Shown here: positions 27,787-38,543 of the stretch, one piece after another | How the letters are laid out: every line of letters begins with the position of its first letter | How positions within the stretch are numbered: the stretch's first letter is position 1 | NCBI GenBank assembly: GCA_947628455.1 | Contig: CANQZY010000001.1 | Coordinates: 128,124 to 192,123 of the forward strand | DNA: 64,000 nt | Source: an uncultured Methanobrevibacter sp. | GTDB taxonomy: Archaea; Methanobacteriota; Methanobacteria; Methanobacteriales; Methanobacteriaceae | Reading direction: 5' to 3' | Notes under the pieces: generated by a model | Told to the model about the DNA's origin: nothing | Database searches by the model: none | What the model saw: only the letters and a program-made list of their open reading frames with translations | Position numbers and translations under genes: made by a program

Positions 27787-28854
27787 TTAATTTTTACAAA
27801 CTTTCTCTATTTTTTTTCTTATTGTTTCTTGAGAATATCCTTTTAATAAAGCTGTAAGAATTGCACCACCAGCACCTGCTCCTTCTTTAACATATCCATC
27901 AACGTAAAGTTTAAGACCATTATCTTCAGATTTTTCAAATTCTGGATTAACTACATGTAAAGTTATTTCAGGATCAATTTGATTTAATAAATTTATTAAA
28001 TCAGCTGTTTCATCTTCAGCAACATAAATTGTTGTAGCTATATTAATTCTTGAAAAGTCAAAATTAGGATTTATATCTTTTATGATTGCACAAATTGCTG
28101 CCATTTGTGTCCCTCCAGCTAATATTATTGGAGTATCAGGTGTTCCAATTATAATCCCCGCAATAGCTGGAAGAATAGGGTCTCCTACAGATCCAATAGC
28201 TTGAAAAACGTCAATATTTTCTTCTTTATCCAATCCCGCATTTTTAAGTCCTTCTTCTACAGTTTTAATTTTTAAATCATGGGGATTAGTAGGCATGCTT
28301 CCACTTACTTTTTTATTAGCATCTATTCCTAATGCTCTTAATACTCCAAGTGCAGTAGTTGTCCCAGCAGCAATACTTTCTCCAATAACTAAATAATCAT
28401 GTAATCCATTTAATCTTAATCCTAATTCTTTTCCATTTTCATAAATTTCTAATGGGTTAATAACTCCTTTTCCAGTTCTAATATCTCTTCCATATTCATG
28501 GCCTAAAATATTACATTCTATATCTGGATTTATTTTACTTCCTGCATTTACTATTACAAATGGAATGTCTGTTAATTCAATACATGCTTTAGTGATAGTT
28601 GCTGGTGTGTGCGCTTCTAGTCCATTAACAACAGTTTTAGCTATTTCATCCATACATCTTACATCTCCATGCACCATTAATTCAACATCTGATGCGGGCG
28701 TGTATTCTGTCATTTCAGGTGTAGATCCTGCGCCAGAAATTCCTGGAATTAATGATGTTTCTGTTGTTCCAATCACACAAATAAATACTGGTTCCATATA
28801 ACGCATTTTTTGTAGTAATTCGTCAGATCCATATGTTTTTATTCCATTTATCAC
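27787..28854 (-). CDS. cobT: Nicotinate mononucleotide-dependent phosphoribosyltransferase CobT (archaeal family)
   Basis: A 355-residue member of the archaeal CobT-like family, which resembles bacterial NaMN:dimethylbenzimidazole phosphoribosyltransferase only distantly. Visible blocks are FICVIGTTETSLIPGISGAG, DIRTGKGVINP, GESIAAGTTTALGVLRALG with its glycine-rich phosphate site, IILAGGTQMAAI, and KEGAGAGGAILTAL. It would activate the lower-ligand base for corrinoid assembly. The start is GTG with an AGGTGAT ribosome binding site upstream. cbiC, cbiE and cfbB in the same window show that corrinoid and F430 genes are dispersed. thyA, on the same strand, is 163 bases downstream of its start side. 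Confidence 0.93.
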   Translation of the reverse strand: MINGIKTYGSDELLQKMRYMEPVFICVIGTTETSLIPGISGAGSTPEMTEYTPASDVELMVHGDVRCMDEIAKTVVNGLEAHTPATITKACIELTDIPFVIVNAGSKINPDIECNILGHEYGRDIRTGKGVINPLEIYENGKELGLRLNGLHDYLVIGESIAAGTTTALGVLRALGIDANKKVSGSMPTNPHDLKIKTVEEGLKNAGLDKEENIDVFQAIGSVGDPILPAIAGIIIGTPDTPIILAGGTQMAAICAIIKDINPNFDFSRINIATTIYVAEDETADLINLLNQIDPEITLHVVNPEFEKSEDNGLKLYVDGYVKEGAGAGGAILTALLKGYSQETIRKKIEKVCKN

Positions 28855-29017
28855 TTAATCACCTATTAATTTTTTTTTAAAAGTTTTTTGTCTGTTTCAA
28901 AAATTAATCTTTCTGTATATATTTACGTGTTATATAAAGGAATTTCTCTATTTTATTATTAAGTTTTTAGTTAATTTCTATTATTAATTATATCAAAAAT
29001 CTTAATATTATAAATTC

Positions 29018-29713
29018 TCAATGTTTTTTAACTAATTTTTTAGCAGATTTTAAATCAGTTGTATAGATGTGTCCTGATGTGGAATGGTAATGTATTCCAC
29101 CAAAATTTATTTTTTCTCCTACTAATTCTTTATTTATTTCTTCTTTTAGTTTTATACCTATATAAGTTATAAAGTACATATTTGAGTAGAATGCTCCGTA
29201 TATGTCATTTGATCTAAATAAACAGTGTATCGTAAGCTCTCCGTTTCTTACAATTGCTTGAATAAATTGTAAACAGGGGATATCTTCTCTATTATGATCT
29301 AATTTAGGATCGTATGTAATAGCTATGGCTCTATTACTTCCGATGGAGTTTAAAATTCTTTTTTTCATCACGTCAAATTGATTAACATTAAAATGTTGTA
29401 AAATTCGGTTTGGATAAGTATATACAAATCCTTTATCAGAAGTATCTTCAAATGATTTCACATATTCATATAATGCATCACTTTTAACAGGAGAACCTTC
29501 GATATCATATTTTCCAGCTTGAATTTCATTTAACATCATTTTTGAAGTCATATTTTTATACTTAGCTCTATACTTCAAATTTAATGGATCATTTATGTAA
29601 TAAAAATTACCAAGGTTCTCAATTAGATGATGATTGCTATCTTTATATGTCTCATTGCCATTATTTATTATCTCTTTTATAAAATCAATGTAACACTGAT
29701 TAATACTTAACAT
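29018..29713 (-). CDS. thyA: thymidylate synthase (archaeal ThyA type)
   Basis: A 231-residue archaeal thymidylate synthase. The catalytic cysteine is C147 in IPCLQFIQAIV, and the dUMP-binding RSNDIYGAFYSNM begins at R167. The N-terminal part is shorter and diverged relative to bacterial ThyA, as in other methanogens, where the methyl donor is thought to be methylene-tetrahydromethanopterin rather than folate. A late HYHSTSGHIY segment matches the family's dUMP-contacting region. It is divergent from kae1-bud32. No strong Shine-Dalgarno sequence is seen before the ATG. Confidence 0.94.
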   Translation of the reverse strand: MLSINQCYIDFIKEIINNGNETYKDSNHHLIENLGNFYYINDPLNLKYRAKYKNMTSKMMLNEIQAGKYDIEGSPVKSDALYEYVKSFEDTSDKGFVYTYPNRILQHFNVNQFDVMKKRILNSIGSNRAIAITYDPKLDHNREDIPCLQFIQAIVRNGELTIHCLFRSNDIYGAFYSNMYFITYIGIKLKEEINKELVGEKINFGGIHYHSTSGHIYTTDLKSAKKLVKKH

Positions 29714-29849
29714 AATAAAAACCTAAAAGATTTTTAATATATTTTTAGATTTTTTTTTATATATTATTTGTTATCATTAAAATATGAATATAAAAAAATA
29801 TAAGATAGATATTTATGATTTTAAAATTAAAACTAATAATGTGATTTAA

Positions 29850-31442
29850 TTGATATGTTTAGGAATTGAAGGAACAGCAGAAAAAACAGGAGTTGGAATT
29901 GTAGATGATAAAGGTAATATTATTTTTCAAGCTGGAAAACAGTTATTTCCAGAAGAAGGAGGAATTCATCCTAGAATAGCTGCTGAACATCATGCTAAAT
30001 GGATTCCTAAATTAATTTCAAAAGTTATTAATGAATCTTCAATAAATTATGATGACATTGATTTAGTCTCATTTTCACAAGGTCCTGGATTAGGCCCTGC
30101 TTTAAGAATTGTTGCAACATCTGCAAGAAGTTTAGCTTTAACATTGAATAAGCCAATTATTGGAGTAAATCATTGTATTGCTCATATTGAAATAGGTAAA
30201 CTTAATACTGGTGCTTTAAACCCAGTTTCATTATATGTTAGTGGAGGAAATAGTCAAGTAATAGCTTTTGAAAGTGGAAGATATAGAATTTTTGGGGAAA
30301 CTTTAGATATAGCTATTGGAAATTGTTTTGATCAATTTGGAAGAAATACTGGATTGGGCCATCCTGGAGGGCCAATTATTGAAAAACTATCCCAAAAAGG
30401 TAGTTATATTGATTTACCCTACACTGTGAAAGGAATGGATTTTTCATTTTCAGGATTACTTTCAGCAGCTTTGAGAGAATTTAAAAAAGGAACTCCAATT
30501 GAAGATATTTGTTATTCTATACAAGAAACAGCATTTGCAATGCTTGTTGAAGTTACAGAACGCGCACTTTCACACACTCAAAAAGATGAAGTAATGGTAT
30601 GTGGAGGAGTTTCAGCAAATAAAAGACTTAGAAAAATGTTAAATATAATGTCTAAAGAACATGGGGCCAAATTTTATGTGCCTAAAATGAAATTTTGTGG
30701 AGATAATGGGGCAATGATAGCTTGGCTTGGAATATTGATGAACAAATATTATGGTTCTTTTAATTTAAATGATACTAATATTATACAAAAATTTAGAACA
30801 GATGAAGTTGATATTCCATGGATTACAAATGAAAATAATCATTTAAATTTGAATGATGGATTAATAGCTAAAGGGGCTGAATCAAATATTATTAATTCAA
30901 AATACTTAGATTTTGATTGTGTGATTAAAGATAGAGTTTCTAAAAATTATAGAATTCCTAAAATTGATGAAAAAATAAGAAAAACAAGAACAAAAATTGA
31001 ATCTAAACTCTTATCTGATGTTAAAAAAGTAGGAGTAATAACACCTGTCCTATATGATATAAATCTTAAGGATAAACAAATTTCTATGGAGAAAATTAAA
31101 GGAAAAATTGTTAAAGATATTATAAATAAAGAAATGGCATTTGATATTGGAGAACAAATAGCTAAATTTCATAATAATAATATAATTCATGGTGATATCA
31201 CAACATCAAATATACTTTTAAATGAAGAGGAAGATATTGTTTTTATTGATTTTGGTCTTGGAAGATATTCTGATTTATTAGAAGATAAAGCTGTTGATTT
31301 ACTTGTTTTAAAAAAATCACTTCAAAGTATTAATTATAATGTAGCTGTTGAATTATTTAATGAGGTTTTAAGAGGTTATAATAATTCTAAAATTGTTGAA
31401 AAGATAAATGAAATAGAATCGAGGGGTAGATATACTCATTAG
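29850..31442 (+). CDS. kae1: Kae1-Bud32 fusion, tRNA N6-threonylcarbamoyladenosine synthase / KEOPS kinase
   Basis: A 530-residue bifunctional KEOPS protein. Residues 1 to about 325 are Kae1, which transfers threonylcarbamoyl to A37 of ANN-decoding tRNAs. It has [13 protein letters not shown] at 74-86, metal-binding H108 and H112, and [10 protein letters not shown]. From about 335 the sequence is the Bud32 kinase/ATPase, with KGAESNI for the glycine-rich loop, HGDITTSN starting at H447, and DFG at D467-G469. The fusion is known in several methanogens. The start is TTG 29850, with GTGAT at 29841 as ribosome site. A run of closely spaced same-strand genes follows: XTP pyrophosphatase, rps15, DHH nuclease and aconitase X. 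Confidence 0.97.
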   Translation: MICLGIEGTAEKTGVGIVDDKGNIIFQAGKQLFPEEGGIHPRIAAEHHAKWIPKLISKVINESSINYDDIDLVSFSQGPGLGPALRIVATSARSLALTLNKPIIGVNHCIAHIEIGKLNTGALNPVSLYVSGGNSQVIAFESGRYRIFGETLDIAIGNCFDQFGRNTGLGHPGGPIIEKLSQKGSYIDLPYTVKGMDFSFSGLLSAALREFKKGTPIEDICYSIQETAFAMLVEVTERALSHTQKDEVMVCGGVSANKRLRKMLNIMSKEHGAKFYVPKMKFCGDNGAMIAWLGILMNKYYGSFNLNDTNIIQKFRTDEVDIPWITNENNHLNLNDGLIAKGAESNIINSKYLDFDCVIKDRVSKNYRIPKIDEKIRKTRTKIESKLLSDVKKVGVITPVLYDINLKDKQISMEKIKGKIVKDIINKEMAFDIGEQIAKFHNNNIIHGDITTSNILLNEEEDIVFIDFGLGRYSDLLEDKAVDLLVLKKSLQSINYNVAVELFNEVLRGYNNSKIVEKINEIESRGRYTH

Positions 31443-31453
31443 GTGTAATTAAT

Positions 31454-32008
31454 ATGAAAACAATAACATTTATTACAGGAAACAAACATAAAGTAATAGA
31501 AGCAGAGAATATTTTTAAAGATTATGATATTAACTTAGAGCATATTGATTTAGGTTATTGTGAACCACAAGGAACTCTTGAGGAAGTAGCTAAATCTGGC
31601 GCAAAGTATGCTTGTCATAAACTAAATAAACCTGTGATTGTTGAAGATGCTGGTTTATTTATAAAAGCTCTTAAAGGATTCCCTGGAACATATTCTTCTT
31701 ATGTTCAAGAAACTTTAGGAAATAGTGGAATTTTAAAGCTTTTAGAAAACACTGATAATAGATGTGCCGAGTTCAGGTCAGTTATTGGGTATTGTGCCCC
31801 CAATTCTGAGCCCAAGATTTTTTTAGGCAAAGTCAGTGGTGAAATAGCTAGTTGTGAGAAAGGTAATTTAGGATTTGCTTTTGATCCGATCTTTTATGTT
31901 CCTTATAAAGATAGTACTTTTGGTGAACTAACAACAGAGCAGAAAAATCAGTTTTCACATAGAAAAAATTCTTTAGAGAAATTTATTGAATGGTATTCTA
32001 AAGAATGA
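31454..32008 (+). CDS. rdgB: XTP/dITP diphosphatase (HAM1/RdgB family)
   Basis: A 184-residue house-cleaning pyrophosphatase that hydrolyses XTP, ITP and dITP, keeping deaminated purines out of DNA and RNA. The family motifs [15 protein letters not shown] at the N-terminus, [17 protein letters not shown] (here IVEDAG...) near residue 65, and FGFDPIF-like [12 protein letters not shown] in the C-terminal third are all present, along with a late [10 protein letters not shown] stretch. Length is normal. A TTAGGTG ribosome site precedes the ATG, 11 bases after kae1-bud32, and rps15 follows after 26 bases, so these are one operon. Confidence 0.96.
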   Translation: MKTITFITGNKHKVIEAENIFKDYDINLEHIDLGYCEPQGTLEEVAKSGAKYACHKLNKPVIVEDAGLFIKALKGFPGTYSSYVQETLGNSGILKLLENTDNRCAEFRSVIGYCAPNSEPKIFLGKVSGEIASCEKGNLGFAFDPIFYVPYKDSTFGELTTEQKNQFSHRKNSLEKFIEWYSKE

Positions 32009-32034
32009 TTATATAATAATTTGAGGTAATTTTA

Positions 32035-32433
32035 ATGACAAAACCAAATTGGGTAGATTATAGTAATGAAGAAATTGAAGAAATGATTTTAAAATTTACA
32101 AGAGAAGGTAAATCAACTAGTGAAATTGGTATTATTTTAAGAGATACTTATGGAATTCCCAGTGTTAAAGAAGTAACTGGTGAAAGAATTAATCAAATAT
32201 TAAAAAGAAATGGTCAAGCTAAAGAATATCCTGAAGATTTAATGAATTTAATTAAAAGGGCAATTAATATAAGAGATCATTTAACTGAAAACCCAAAAGA
32301 TATGCATTCTAAGAGGGGTTTAACAATAATTGAATCTAGAATCAGAAAATTAGGTTCATATTATGTAGATGATGGTGTATTACCTGAAGGTTGGAGATAC
32401 GATCCACAAGAAGCAGCACTCCTTGTTAAATAG
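32035..32433 (+). CDS. rps15: 30S ribosomal protein S15
   Basis: The archaeal/eukaryotic form of uS15, 132 residues. It has the extra N-terminal domain ([20 protein letters not shown]) that eukaryotic S13 also has, then the helical core [18 protein letters not shown] and the rRNA-contacting HSKRG-like segment DMHSKRGL. It ends in [15 protein letters not shown]. It binds 16S rRNA helices 20 and 22. A TTGAGGTAA ribosome site precedes the ATG. The next gene (DHH nuclease) probably starts at a TTG inside the last 11 bases, suggesting translational coupling. Confidence 0.98.
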   Translation: MTKPNWVDYSNEEIEEMILKFTREGKSTSEIGIILRDTYGIPSVKEVTGERINQILKRNGQAKEYPEDLMNLIKRAINIRDHLTENPKDMHSKRGLTIIESRIRKLGSYYVDDGVLPEGWRYDPQEAALLVK

Positions 32434-33757
32434 AGCTAAAGAAGCTACTAATATGCTTAAAGAGCATATTGATAAAGATGATACAATACGTATTATTTCT
32501 CATAATGATGCTGATGGAATTTCAGCTGCAGCCATTATAGCTAATGCTTTAAATGAAGAAAAGATTCAATATCACATAAGCATTGTTCCTCGTCTTACAG
32601 ATAAAGTTATTGATAAATTAAGACAAGAACAATACCCTTTATTTATTTTTTCTGATATGGGTAGTGCTTTTGTTAAAGAGCTAAATTTTTTTAAGAATGA
32701 TGTTATAATTGCTGATCATCATCAAGTTGATGATGTAGAATCAGATAGTAATCTTATTCATGTTAATCCTCATTTATTTGGTATTGATGGAAGTAAAGAT
32801 TTAAGTGGAGCTGGTTCTAGTTATCTTATCCTTAGAGAACTTGATAAAAAACATTTATCTTATTTTGCGCTTATAGGAGCTTTTGGCGATATGCAAGGAC
32901 AGAAAGGATTTACTGGTATTAATGAAATGATTGTTCAAGATGGAGTGAATACGGGTAATATTGAAATTACGGAGGGACTAAAGATTGTTTCTAAATCATC
33001 AGAACCTCTTTTTAAATCACTTGCATATACCTTTACACCGCCATTACCAGGAATTACAGGAGATTTAGAAGGATCAATGGCATTTTTAGAAAAAACTGGA
33101 ATTTCTTATGGAATTAAATTCAGTGATTTAGCGCTAGAAGAAAAAGATGCTTTAATGGAAAGATTAATTGCTATTAATCCAGATATTTTTGGAAATATTT
33201 ATTATATTCCTAAAGAAAATCCTCTTCTAAGGGATTTAGAAGAGTATGCATATATTTTAGATGCTACAGGAAAAAATAAAAAAACGGGTTTAGGTTTAAG
33301 TATAGCTATTGGTGAGAGAAAAAAAGCTTTAGAAACTGCTCAAAATATTCAAAGAATTTATAGGAAAAATATTGTCAAAGGTTTAGAATGGATTAAAAAA
33401 AATGGTACAATAGAACTTAATGCTATTCAATACTTATACAGTGATGATAAATTATTTAAATCGATTATGGGCACTATAATTAGTATTGCATTATCTATTA
33501 AAAGTATTGATTCTTCAAAACCAGTTTTTGGTCTTTCTAAACTTCATAAAGATATTAAAATTTCTGGAAGAACTACACGTGAATTAGTTGATAAAGGTGT
33601 AGATTTGGGAAAAGCTCTTCATGACAGTTCTAATAATTTTGGTGGGCAAGGTGGAGGACATGATATAGCTGCTGGCGCAATGGTTTCAGAGGAATCTAAA
33701 GATCTATTTTTACATCTTGTTGATGAAATAGTCGAACATCAATTAAATAGTAATTAA
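32423..33757 (+). CDS. DHH-family phosphoesterase, RecJ/GAN-like single-strand nuclease
   Basis: About 444 residues with the DHH phosphoesterase motifs: [11 protein letters not shown] (motif I), IFSDMGSA (II), ADHHQVDD (III, the DHH) and GAFGDMQG (IV). A C-terminal DHHA1 domain ends in [15 protein letters not shown]. Archaeal relatives act as single-strand exonucleases with the CMG helicase or in repair and RNA decay. No inserted replisome-interaction domain can be told by eye. The probable start is TTG 32423, which overlaps rps15 by 11 bases and gives LNRAKEA as the N-terminus; an ATG at 32453 is the alternative. A longer in-frame extension into rps15 is unlikely. The aconitase X gene follows after 14 bases. 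Confidence 0.9.
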   Translation: MLNRAKEATNMLKEHIDKDDTIRIISHNDADGISAAAIIANALNEEKIQYHISIVPRLTDKVIDKLRQEQYPLFIFSDMGSAFVKELNFFKNDVIIADHHQVDDVESDSNLIHVNPHLFGIDGSKDLSGAGSSYLILRELDKKHLSYFALIGAFGDMQGQKGFTGINEMIVQDGVNTGNIEITEGLKIVSKSSEPLFKSLAYTFTPPLPGITGDLEGSMAFLEKTGISYGIKFSDLALEEKDALMERLIAINPDIFGNIYYIPKENPLLRDLEEYAYILDATGKNKKTGLGLSIAIGERKKALETAQNIQRIYRKNIVKGLEWIKKNGTIELNAIQYLYSDDKLFKSIMGTIISIALSIKSIDSSKPVFGLSKLHKDIKISGRTTRELVDKGVDLGKALHDSSNNFGGQGGGHDIAAGAMVSEESKDLFLHLVDEIVEHQLNSN

Positions 33758-33771
33758 AATGGTGTTTTTAA

Positions 33772-34956
33772 GTGTATTTATCTAAAGAAGAAGAAAAAAT
33801 GTCTGAAGGGGAATATGGTGAAACTATTCGTAAAAGTATGGATATTTTATTAGCTTTAGGAGAAATATATAATGCTTCTAAACTTGTAGATATTACATCT
33901 GCGCAAGTATCGGGTGTTTCTTATAAAACAATTGGTGATGCAGGTCTTGAATATCTTGAAGACTTAATAAGGGATAATGCTAAGGCCACTATAAATTCTA
34001 CTTTAAATCCACCTGGAATAGATTTAAATAACTGGAAAGAGTTAGGATTTCCTGAAGATTTTTCAATTAAACAAAATAAAATTGTCGAAGCTTATGAAAA
34101 ATTAGGAATATCTAAGACATGTACTTGTACACCTTATCTTGTGGGCAATGTTCCTAGATTTAATGAACATATATCTTGGTCAGAATCATCAGCTGTAGCT
34201 TATGTTAATTCTGTTATTGGCGCTAGATCCAATCGTGAAGGAGGTCCTGGAGCCTTAGCTGCGGCTATTGTTGGAAAAACACCATTTTATGGGTTTCATT
34301 TAGATGATGTTAGAACAGCTAATTGGATAGTTAATGTTGAAACACCTTTAGTAGGAGCTGATTTTGGGGCTTTAGGATATATTATAGGTCAAAAAGTAGG
34401 AGGGGATGTTCCTTATTTTATTTTAAATAATACTCCCGACAATAATGATTTAAAAGTTTTAGGAGCAGCACTCGCATCTTCAGGTTCAGTTGCACTTTAT
34501 CATGTTGAAAACATAACGCCTGAATTTAAACTTACTAATAAAAATGAAATTGAAAATAATTTAAATATTTCTCATAAAGATATTTTAGATACAAGAGAAC
34601 AATTAAGCACGACAGATAAAGAACCTGATTTAGTTTGTTTAGGATGTCCTCATGCTTCTTTAGAAGAAATAAAAAGATTAGCCAATTATATATACCGAAA
34701 AACAATTAAAAATAAATTATGGATTTGTACATCAATAGCTGTTAAAGCATTGGCTGATAGGATGGGTTATACAGATATTATTGAAAAAGCTGGAGGAAAT
34801 ATTATTTGTGATACTTGTATGGTAGTCTCACCAATTGAAGACATGGGCTTTGAAGTTATTGGTGTTAATTCAGCTAAAGCAGCTAATTATATTCCTTCAA
34901 TGTGTAATCTGGAGGTGGTTTTTGGGGATATAGAAGATTTAATTCAATTTAAATAA
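33772..34956 (+). CDS. Aconitase X large subunit (candidate phosphomevalonate dehydratase large subunit)
   Basis: A 394-residue AcnX catalytic subunit. Family features are [61 protein letters not shown] and the late cysteine segments [10 protein letters not shown] and [12 protein letters not shown]. The last ones probably supply iron-sulfur ligands. In archaea AcnX with a separate small subunit was shown to be phosphomevalonate dehydratase of the modified mevalonate pathway for isoprenoid (ether lipid) synthesis; other AcnX enzymes act on hydroxyproline derivatives, and family assignment here is by lineage. The start is GTG 33772. No small subunit gene is in the window. Last gene of the kae1 series, convergent with argS. 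Confidence 0.9.
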   Translation: MYLSKEEEKMSEGEYGETIRKSMDILLALGEIYNASKLVDITSAQVSGVSYKTIGDAGLEYLEDLIRDNAKATINSTLNPPGIDLNNWKELGFPEDFSIKQNKIVEAYEKLGISKTCTCTPYLVGNVPRFNEHISWSESSAVAYVNSVIGARSNREGGPGALAAAIVGKTPFYGFHLDDVRTANWIVNVETPLVGADFGALGYIIGQKVGGDVPYFILNNTPDNNDLKVLGAALASSGSVALYHVENITPEFKLTNKNEIENNLNISHKDILDTREQLSTTDKEPDLVCLGCPHASLEEIKRLANYIYRKTIKNKLWICTSIAVKALADRMGYTDIIEKAGGNIICDTCMVVSPIEDMGFEVIGVNSAKAANYIPSMCNLEVVFGDIEDLIQFK

Positions 34957-35041
34957 GATGATCTCCTTAAAATTATTTTTATAGCTATTTTTTTAAAAAA
35001 TAATATTAATGGTTTATTAGATAATAATTTAAATATATATT

Positions 35042-36742
35042 TTACATTTTTTCCGGCGCATTAATACCTAAGATATCCAATGAATTTTTTAAAGTAATTC
35101 TTGCTTTATCTACAAGGACTAATCTTGAATCTTCTACCTCAGAACCAATAACTTGTTCTGATTTATAGAATTTATTAAAACTATTAGCTAAATCCTGACA
35201 ATATTGTGTTATATTATGAATTCTTTTTTTATTAGCTGAATCTTCTACAACTTGAGGAAATTTGGATAAAATTCTTATTAAATCTTTTTCATTTTTATTA
35301 GGAATCCAATTATTAGATATTTCTAAAATTTCAATATTTTTATTAGATTTTTTAAGTAATTTACAAGCTCTTGCATGAGCATATTGAATTGAGGCGCATC
35401 CTCTTTCAAAGCTCAATGCTTCATCCCAGTTAAATGTAATATGTTTTTCTGGTGAAATTTTAGATATAAAAAATCTAATAGCTCCAATTCCAATTTGTTC
35501 AGCTGTAGAAAAGATCTCTTTCCCTGTTAAATCAGAATTTCTTTTTTGAATTTCATCTAATGCTCTTTTAATAGCCTCATCAATAAGTTCATCAACTGAT
35601 ATAAATACACCTTTTCTTGTTGACATTGAACCTGAAGGAAGTGTAATAAATTCGTAAAATATAACTTCAGGACACTTTTCTCTTAATATTTCTTCAAAGA
35701 TTACTTTAATTTGCTGTGCGGCTAATTTATGATCAGAACCAAGGATATCTAAAACAATATCTCCAAGATTATTTTTATATCTATGATATGCTAAATCTCT
35801 TGTTGAGTAAAGTGATGAACCATCACTTCTTTTTAAAATGAATTCTTTATCTATATTAAAATGAGTTAAATCGATATAATCAACATCACCATGAGTTACA
35901 AAACCTTCATTTTCGATATAGTCTATAAGTTCTTTAACTTTATCATTTCTAATAAACTGACCTTCCCATTGAAAGTTATCATGAGTTATATTTATTCTTT
36001 GAAGTGTTTGTTTAATACCAGAAAGACAACTTTCAACAATTTCTTCAAATATTTTATTTAATTCAGAATTTTCACCACTTTCATATTCTTTAATTAATAA
36101 ATCGACCTTTTGATTTAAACTTTTATCTTCTTTTAAAGATTGATTTGCTTTAAAGTAGATCTTTCCAATTTTATGATCAATTTTTTTTCCTTCTTGATCT
36201 TTTATTTTTAATCCTAATTCTGTAATTCCTAAAACAATAATAGCTATTTGTCTTCCCATATCATTAACGTAATATTGTGTTTCAACATCTCTACCTGCTA
36301 ATTTTAAAAGACGACTAAGAGAATCTCCAAAAATAGAATTTCGAATATGTCCAATATGGAGAGGTCCATTAGGATTCGCTGAAGTATGTTCTAAAATGAT
36401 TTTTTCGTTTACTTTTGGAAGATGGCCATATTCTTCATCAATTTTATCTAATTGTTTTTTTGCAAATTTAGAATAATTAATATAAAAATTTACATAAGGA
36501 CCAATAGCTTCTACTTTTTCAAATATTTCAGGAACTTCAATATAAGAAGCTAATTCTTTAGCTATTAAATTAGGGGATTTTCTTAATTTTTTAGCTAATA
36601 TAAATGAAACAGTACTAGTTAAATCTCCTAATTCGGGATTTGGAGGAAATTCTAGACGAAAATTTTCATCAATATTAATGTCAAATTTTTTAATTGCATC
36701 ATTAATACTATCAATTGCTTGCTTTTCTATTTCAAAATACAT
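35042..36742 (-). CDS. argS: arginyl-tRNA synthetase
   Basis: A class I synthetase of 566 residues. The N-terminal additive domain of ArgRS is present (IEKQAIDSINDAIKKFD). HIGH appears as PLHIGHIRNS within HTSANPNGPLHIGH, and a tRNA-contacting DALR-type anticodon-binding helical domain fills the last ~120 residues. The KMSKS equivalent is degenerate (MSTRKG), which is usual for ArgRS. An AGGTGA ribosome site precedes the ATG. The signal peptidase gene lies upstream on the same strand, 29 bases away, and could share a transcript. Confidence 0.97.
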   Translation of the reverse strand: MYFEIEKQAIDSINDAIKKFDINIDENFRLEFPPNPELGDLTSTVSFILAKKLRKSPNLIAKELASYIEVPEIFEKVEAIGPYVNFYINYSKFAKKQLDKIDEEYGHLPKVNEKIILEHTSANPNGPLHIGHIRNSIFGDSLSRLLKLAGRDVETQYYVNDMGRQIAIIVLGITELGLKIKDQEGKKIDHKIGKIYFKANQSLKEDKSLNQKVDLLIKEYESGENSELNKIFEEIVESCLSGIKQTLQRINITHDNFQWEGQFIRNDKVKELIDYIENEGFVTHGDVDYIDLTHFNIDKEFILKRSDGSSLYSTRDLAYHRYKNNLGDIVLDILGSDHKLAAQQIKVIFEEILREKCPEVIFYEFITLPSGSMSTRKGVFISVDELIDEAIKRALDEIQKRNSDLTGKEIFSTAEQIGIGAIRFFISKISPEKHITFNWDEALSFERGCASIQYAHARACKLLKKSNKNIEILEISNNWIPNKNEKDLIRILSKFPQVVEDSANKKRIHNITQYCQDLANSFNKFYKSEQVIGSEVEDSRLVLVDKARITLKNSLDILGINAPEKM

Positions 36743-36771
36743 TTATTCACCTAAAAATTAATAAAAATAAT

Positions 36772-37200
36772 TTAAAGTCCTTTTAACCAAAGATTTAAAT
36801 TTCCAATATATGGAATAACAACAGGATTATCATTAATAGTTATTACTTTATCAGTAATCTGATCAGCTTTTACATAATAAGGATCTGGAATACTATTATG
36901 ATCACCTTTAATCATATAATAAGTAGTACCATTTATTTTAGTAATATTGATGACTCTGTGAATAACAGATTCATTTACCCAATGAGCATCATAAACAACA
37001 ATATCTCCTACCTGAATATCTGAAGGATTGAATTCTTGAATTCCTAATCCAAATAGATTATCTTTTTCAACTGCAACAATATCTCCTCTTGAAAAAACAG
37101 GTTCCATACTGCCTGAAATTACAACGTTTAAATGTTGAGAAATAAATAGGGCAATAAAGATAATTATAATATATATTGCAATTTCTTTTTTATTTGTCAT
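36772..37200 (-). CDS. signal peptidase I (archaeal Sec11-like)
   Basis: A small membrane protease of 142 residues, counted from ATG 37200. One N-terminal membrane anchor (residues 6-22) is followed by the catalytic serine box SGSMEP with S31 as nucleophile. A HRV-containing box has H81, which marks the archaeal/eukaryotic Ser-His type rather than the bacterial Ser-Lys type. A GDHNS motif at 99-103 supplies the conserved acidic residue. It removes signal peptides outside the membrane. AAGGTG lies nine bases before the ATG at 37200, so a GTG at 37209 is the ribosome site, not the start. argS follows directly. Confidence 0.95.
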   Translation of the reverse strand: MTNKKEIAIYIIIIFIALFISQHLNVVISGSMEPVFSRGDIVAVEKDNLFGLGIQEFNPSDIQVGDIVVYDAHWVNESVIHRVINITKINGTTYYMIKGDHNSIPDPYYVKADQITDKVITINDNPVVIPYIGNLNLWLKGL

Positions 37201-37281
37201 TAGATACACCTTATATAATATATACTAATATTTTATTTTATAAAATATTTATGATTAAAAAAAGAAATAATAAAAAAAATA

Positions 37282-38541
37282 TTAAAAAACCTTTTTTAAA
37301 GATTGCTCAACTGCTATTAAAGTTTTATCTAAATCTTCTTGTGTATGGGCACTAGATAAAAAATTACATTCAAATTGACTAGGAGGAATAAAAATATTCT
37401 TTTTAAGTAATTTCTTAAAGTATAGTAAAAATCTGCTAGAATCACTTTTTTTCGCATCATTAGTATTGTAAACTTCATTTTCATTAAAGTAAATCTGAAA
37501 CATTGATTGATCCCCTGCAATATAAATAGGTAAATCAAAATCTTCTTTAATATCTCTAAATCCATCCCTTAATAAATTTCCTTTTTTAGCTAATCTTTTA
37601 TAAAAAGCATTATCAAGTTGTTGCAATGTAGAAATCCCTGCTTGTGATGAAATAGGATTACCATTAAATGTTCCCGCCTGATAAACATTACCTATTGGAG
37701 CTACTTTTTCCATAATTTCTTTTCTACCACAAAAAGCACCCATTGGAAGACCTCCACCAACAATTTTTCCGAGAGTTGTCATATCAGGTTTTACGCCATA
37801 GTACTCTTGAGCACCTCCTTTGCTTAATCTAAAACCAGTAATCACTTCATCAAAAATTAAAACAATTCCATTTTCATTAGTTATTTTTCTTAAAAATTCT
37901 AAATAACCTTTTTTAGGAGGTATAAATCCAATATTGCCCATAATAACTTCCATTATAATACAGGCAATATTTTCTCCATCTTTCTCAATTAACTCTATTA
38001 ATGATTCTTCATCATTAAATGGAACAATTAAAGTATTTTTAGTAGTTTCTATCGGAATTCCTTCACAATCAGGAAGTGAAGTGGCTCCAAAGCCCTTTTT
38101 TACTAAACAATAATCATGAGAACCATGATAAGCACCATCAAATTTCACAATTTTATCTCTTTTTGTAAAACTTCTAGCTAATCTGATAGCACTCATAGTA
38201 GCTTCACTTCCACTATTTACAAAACGAACCATCTCAGCAGAAGGAATTCTATTAATAACTTCTTTAGCTAATATTATTTCATTTTCAGTAGGGGCACCGT
38301 AAATAGTTCCAAGTTCTACTCTTTTATTTAAATCTTCAATAACCTTTTCATTTGAATGTCCTAAAATTAGAGGACCATAAGCTAAACAATAATCGATATA
38401 ATTATTTCCATCAACATCTATTAAATGAGATCCTATTCCTTTTTTAACAAAAAAAGGATAAGGTTTAAATGCTCTTAAAGGAGAATTAACCCCACCAGGA
38501 ATATATTTTTTAGCTTGTTCAAAAAGTTCTTTTGAATTCAT
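37282..38541 (-). CDS. hemL: glutamate-1-semialdehyde 2,1-aminomutase
   Basis: HemL makes 5-aminolevulinate from glutamate-1-semialdehyde, the second step of the C5 route to tetrapyrroles (heme-like, F430 and corrinoids). The 419-residue PLP enzyme starts [20 protein letters not shown], has [29 protein letters not shown] and EVITGFR. The PLP lysine is in TLGKIVGGG. Length is normal. ATG 38541 is preferred over ATG 38547 because the GAGGT ribosome site is at a better distance. The stop codon of cbiC overlaps the upstream ATG, and the two genes form an operon. Confidence 0.97.
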   Translation of the reverse strand: MNSKELFEQAKKYIPGGVNSPLRAFKPYPFFVKKGIGSHLIDVDGNNYIDYCLAYGPLILGHSNEKVIEDLNKRVELGTIYGAPTENEIILAKEVINRIPSAEMVRFVNSGSEATMSAIRLARSFTKRDKIVKFDGAYHGSHDYCLVKKGFGATSLPDCEGIPIETTKNTLIVPFNDEESLIELIEKDGENIACIIMEVIMGNIGFIPPKKGYLEFLRKITNENGIVLIFDEVITGFRLSKGGAQEYYGVKPDMTTLGKIVGGGLPMGAFCGRKEIMEKVAPIGNVYQAGTFNGNPISSQAGISTLQQLDNAFYKRLAKKGNLLRDGFRDIKEDFDLPIYIAGDQSMFQIYFNENEVYNTNDAKKSDSSRFLLYFKKLLKKNIFIPPSQFECNFLSSAHTQEDLDKTLIAVEQSLKKVF

Positions 38542-38543
38542 CT

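Noticed and set aside
32369-32422. Start of the DHH nuclease at an ATG deep inside rps15
   Set aside because: It would overlap rps15 by 65 bases and add residues not expected for the family; the TTG at 32423 gives the normal N-terminus.
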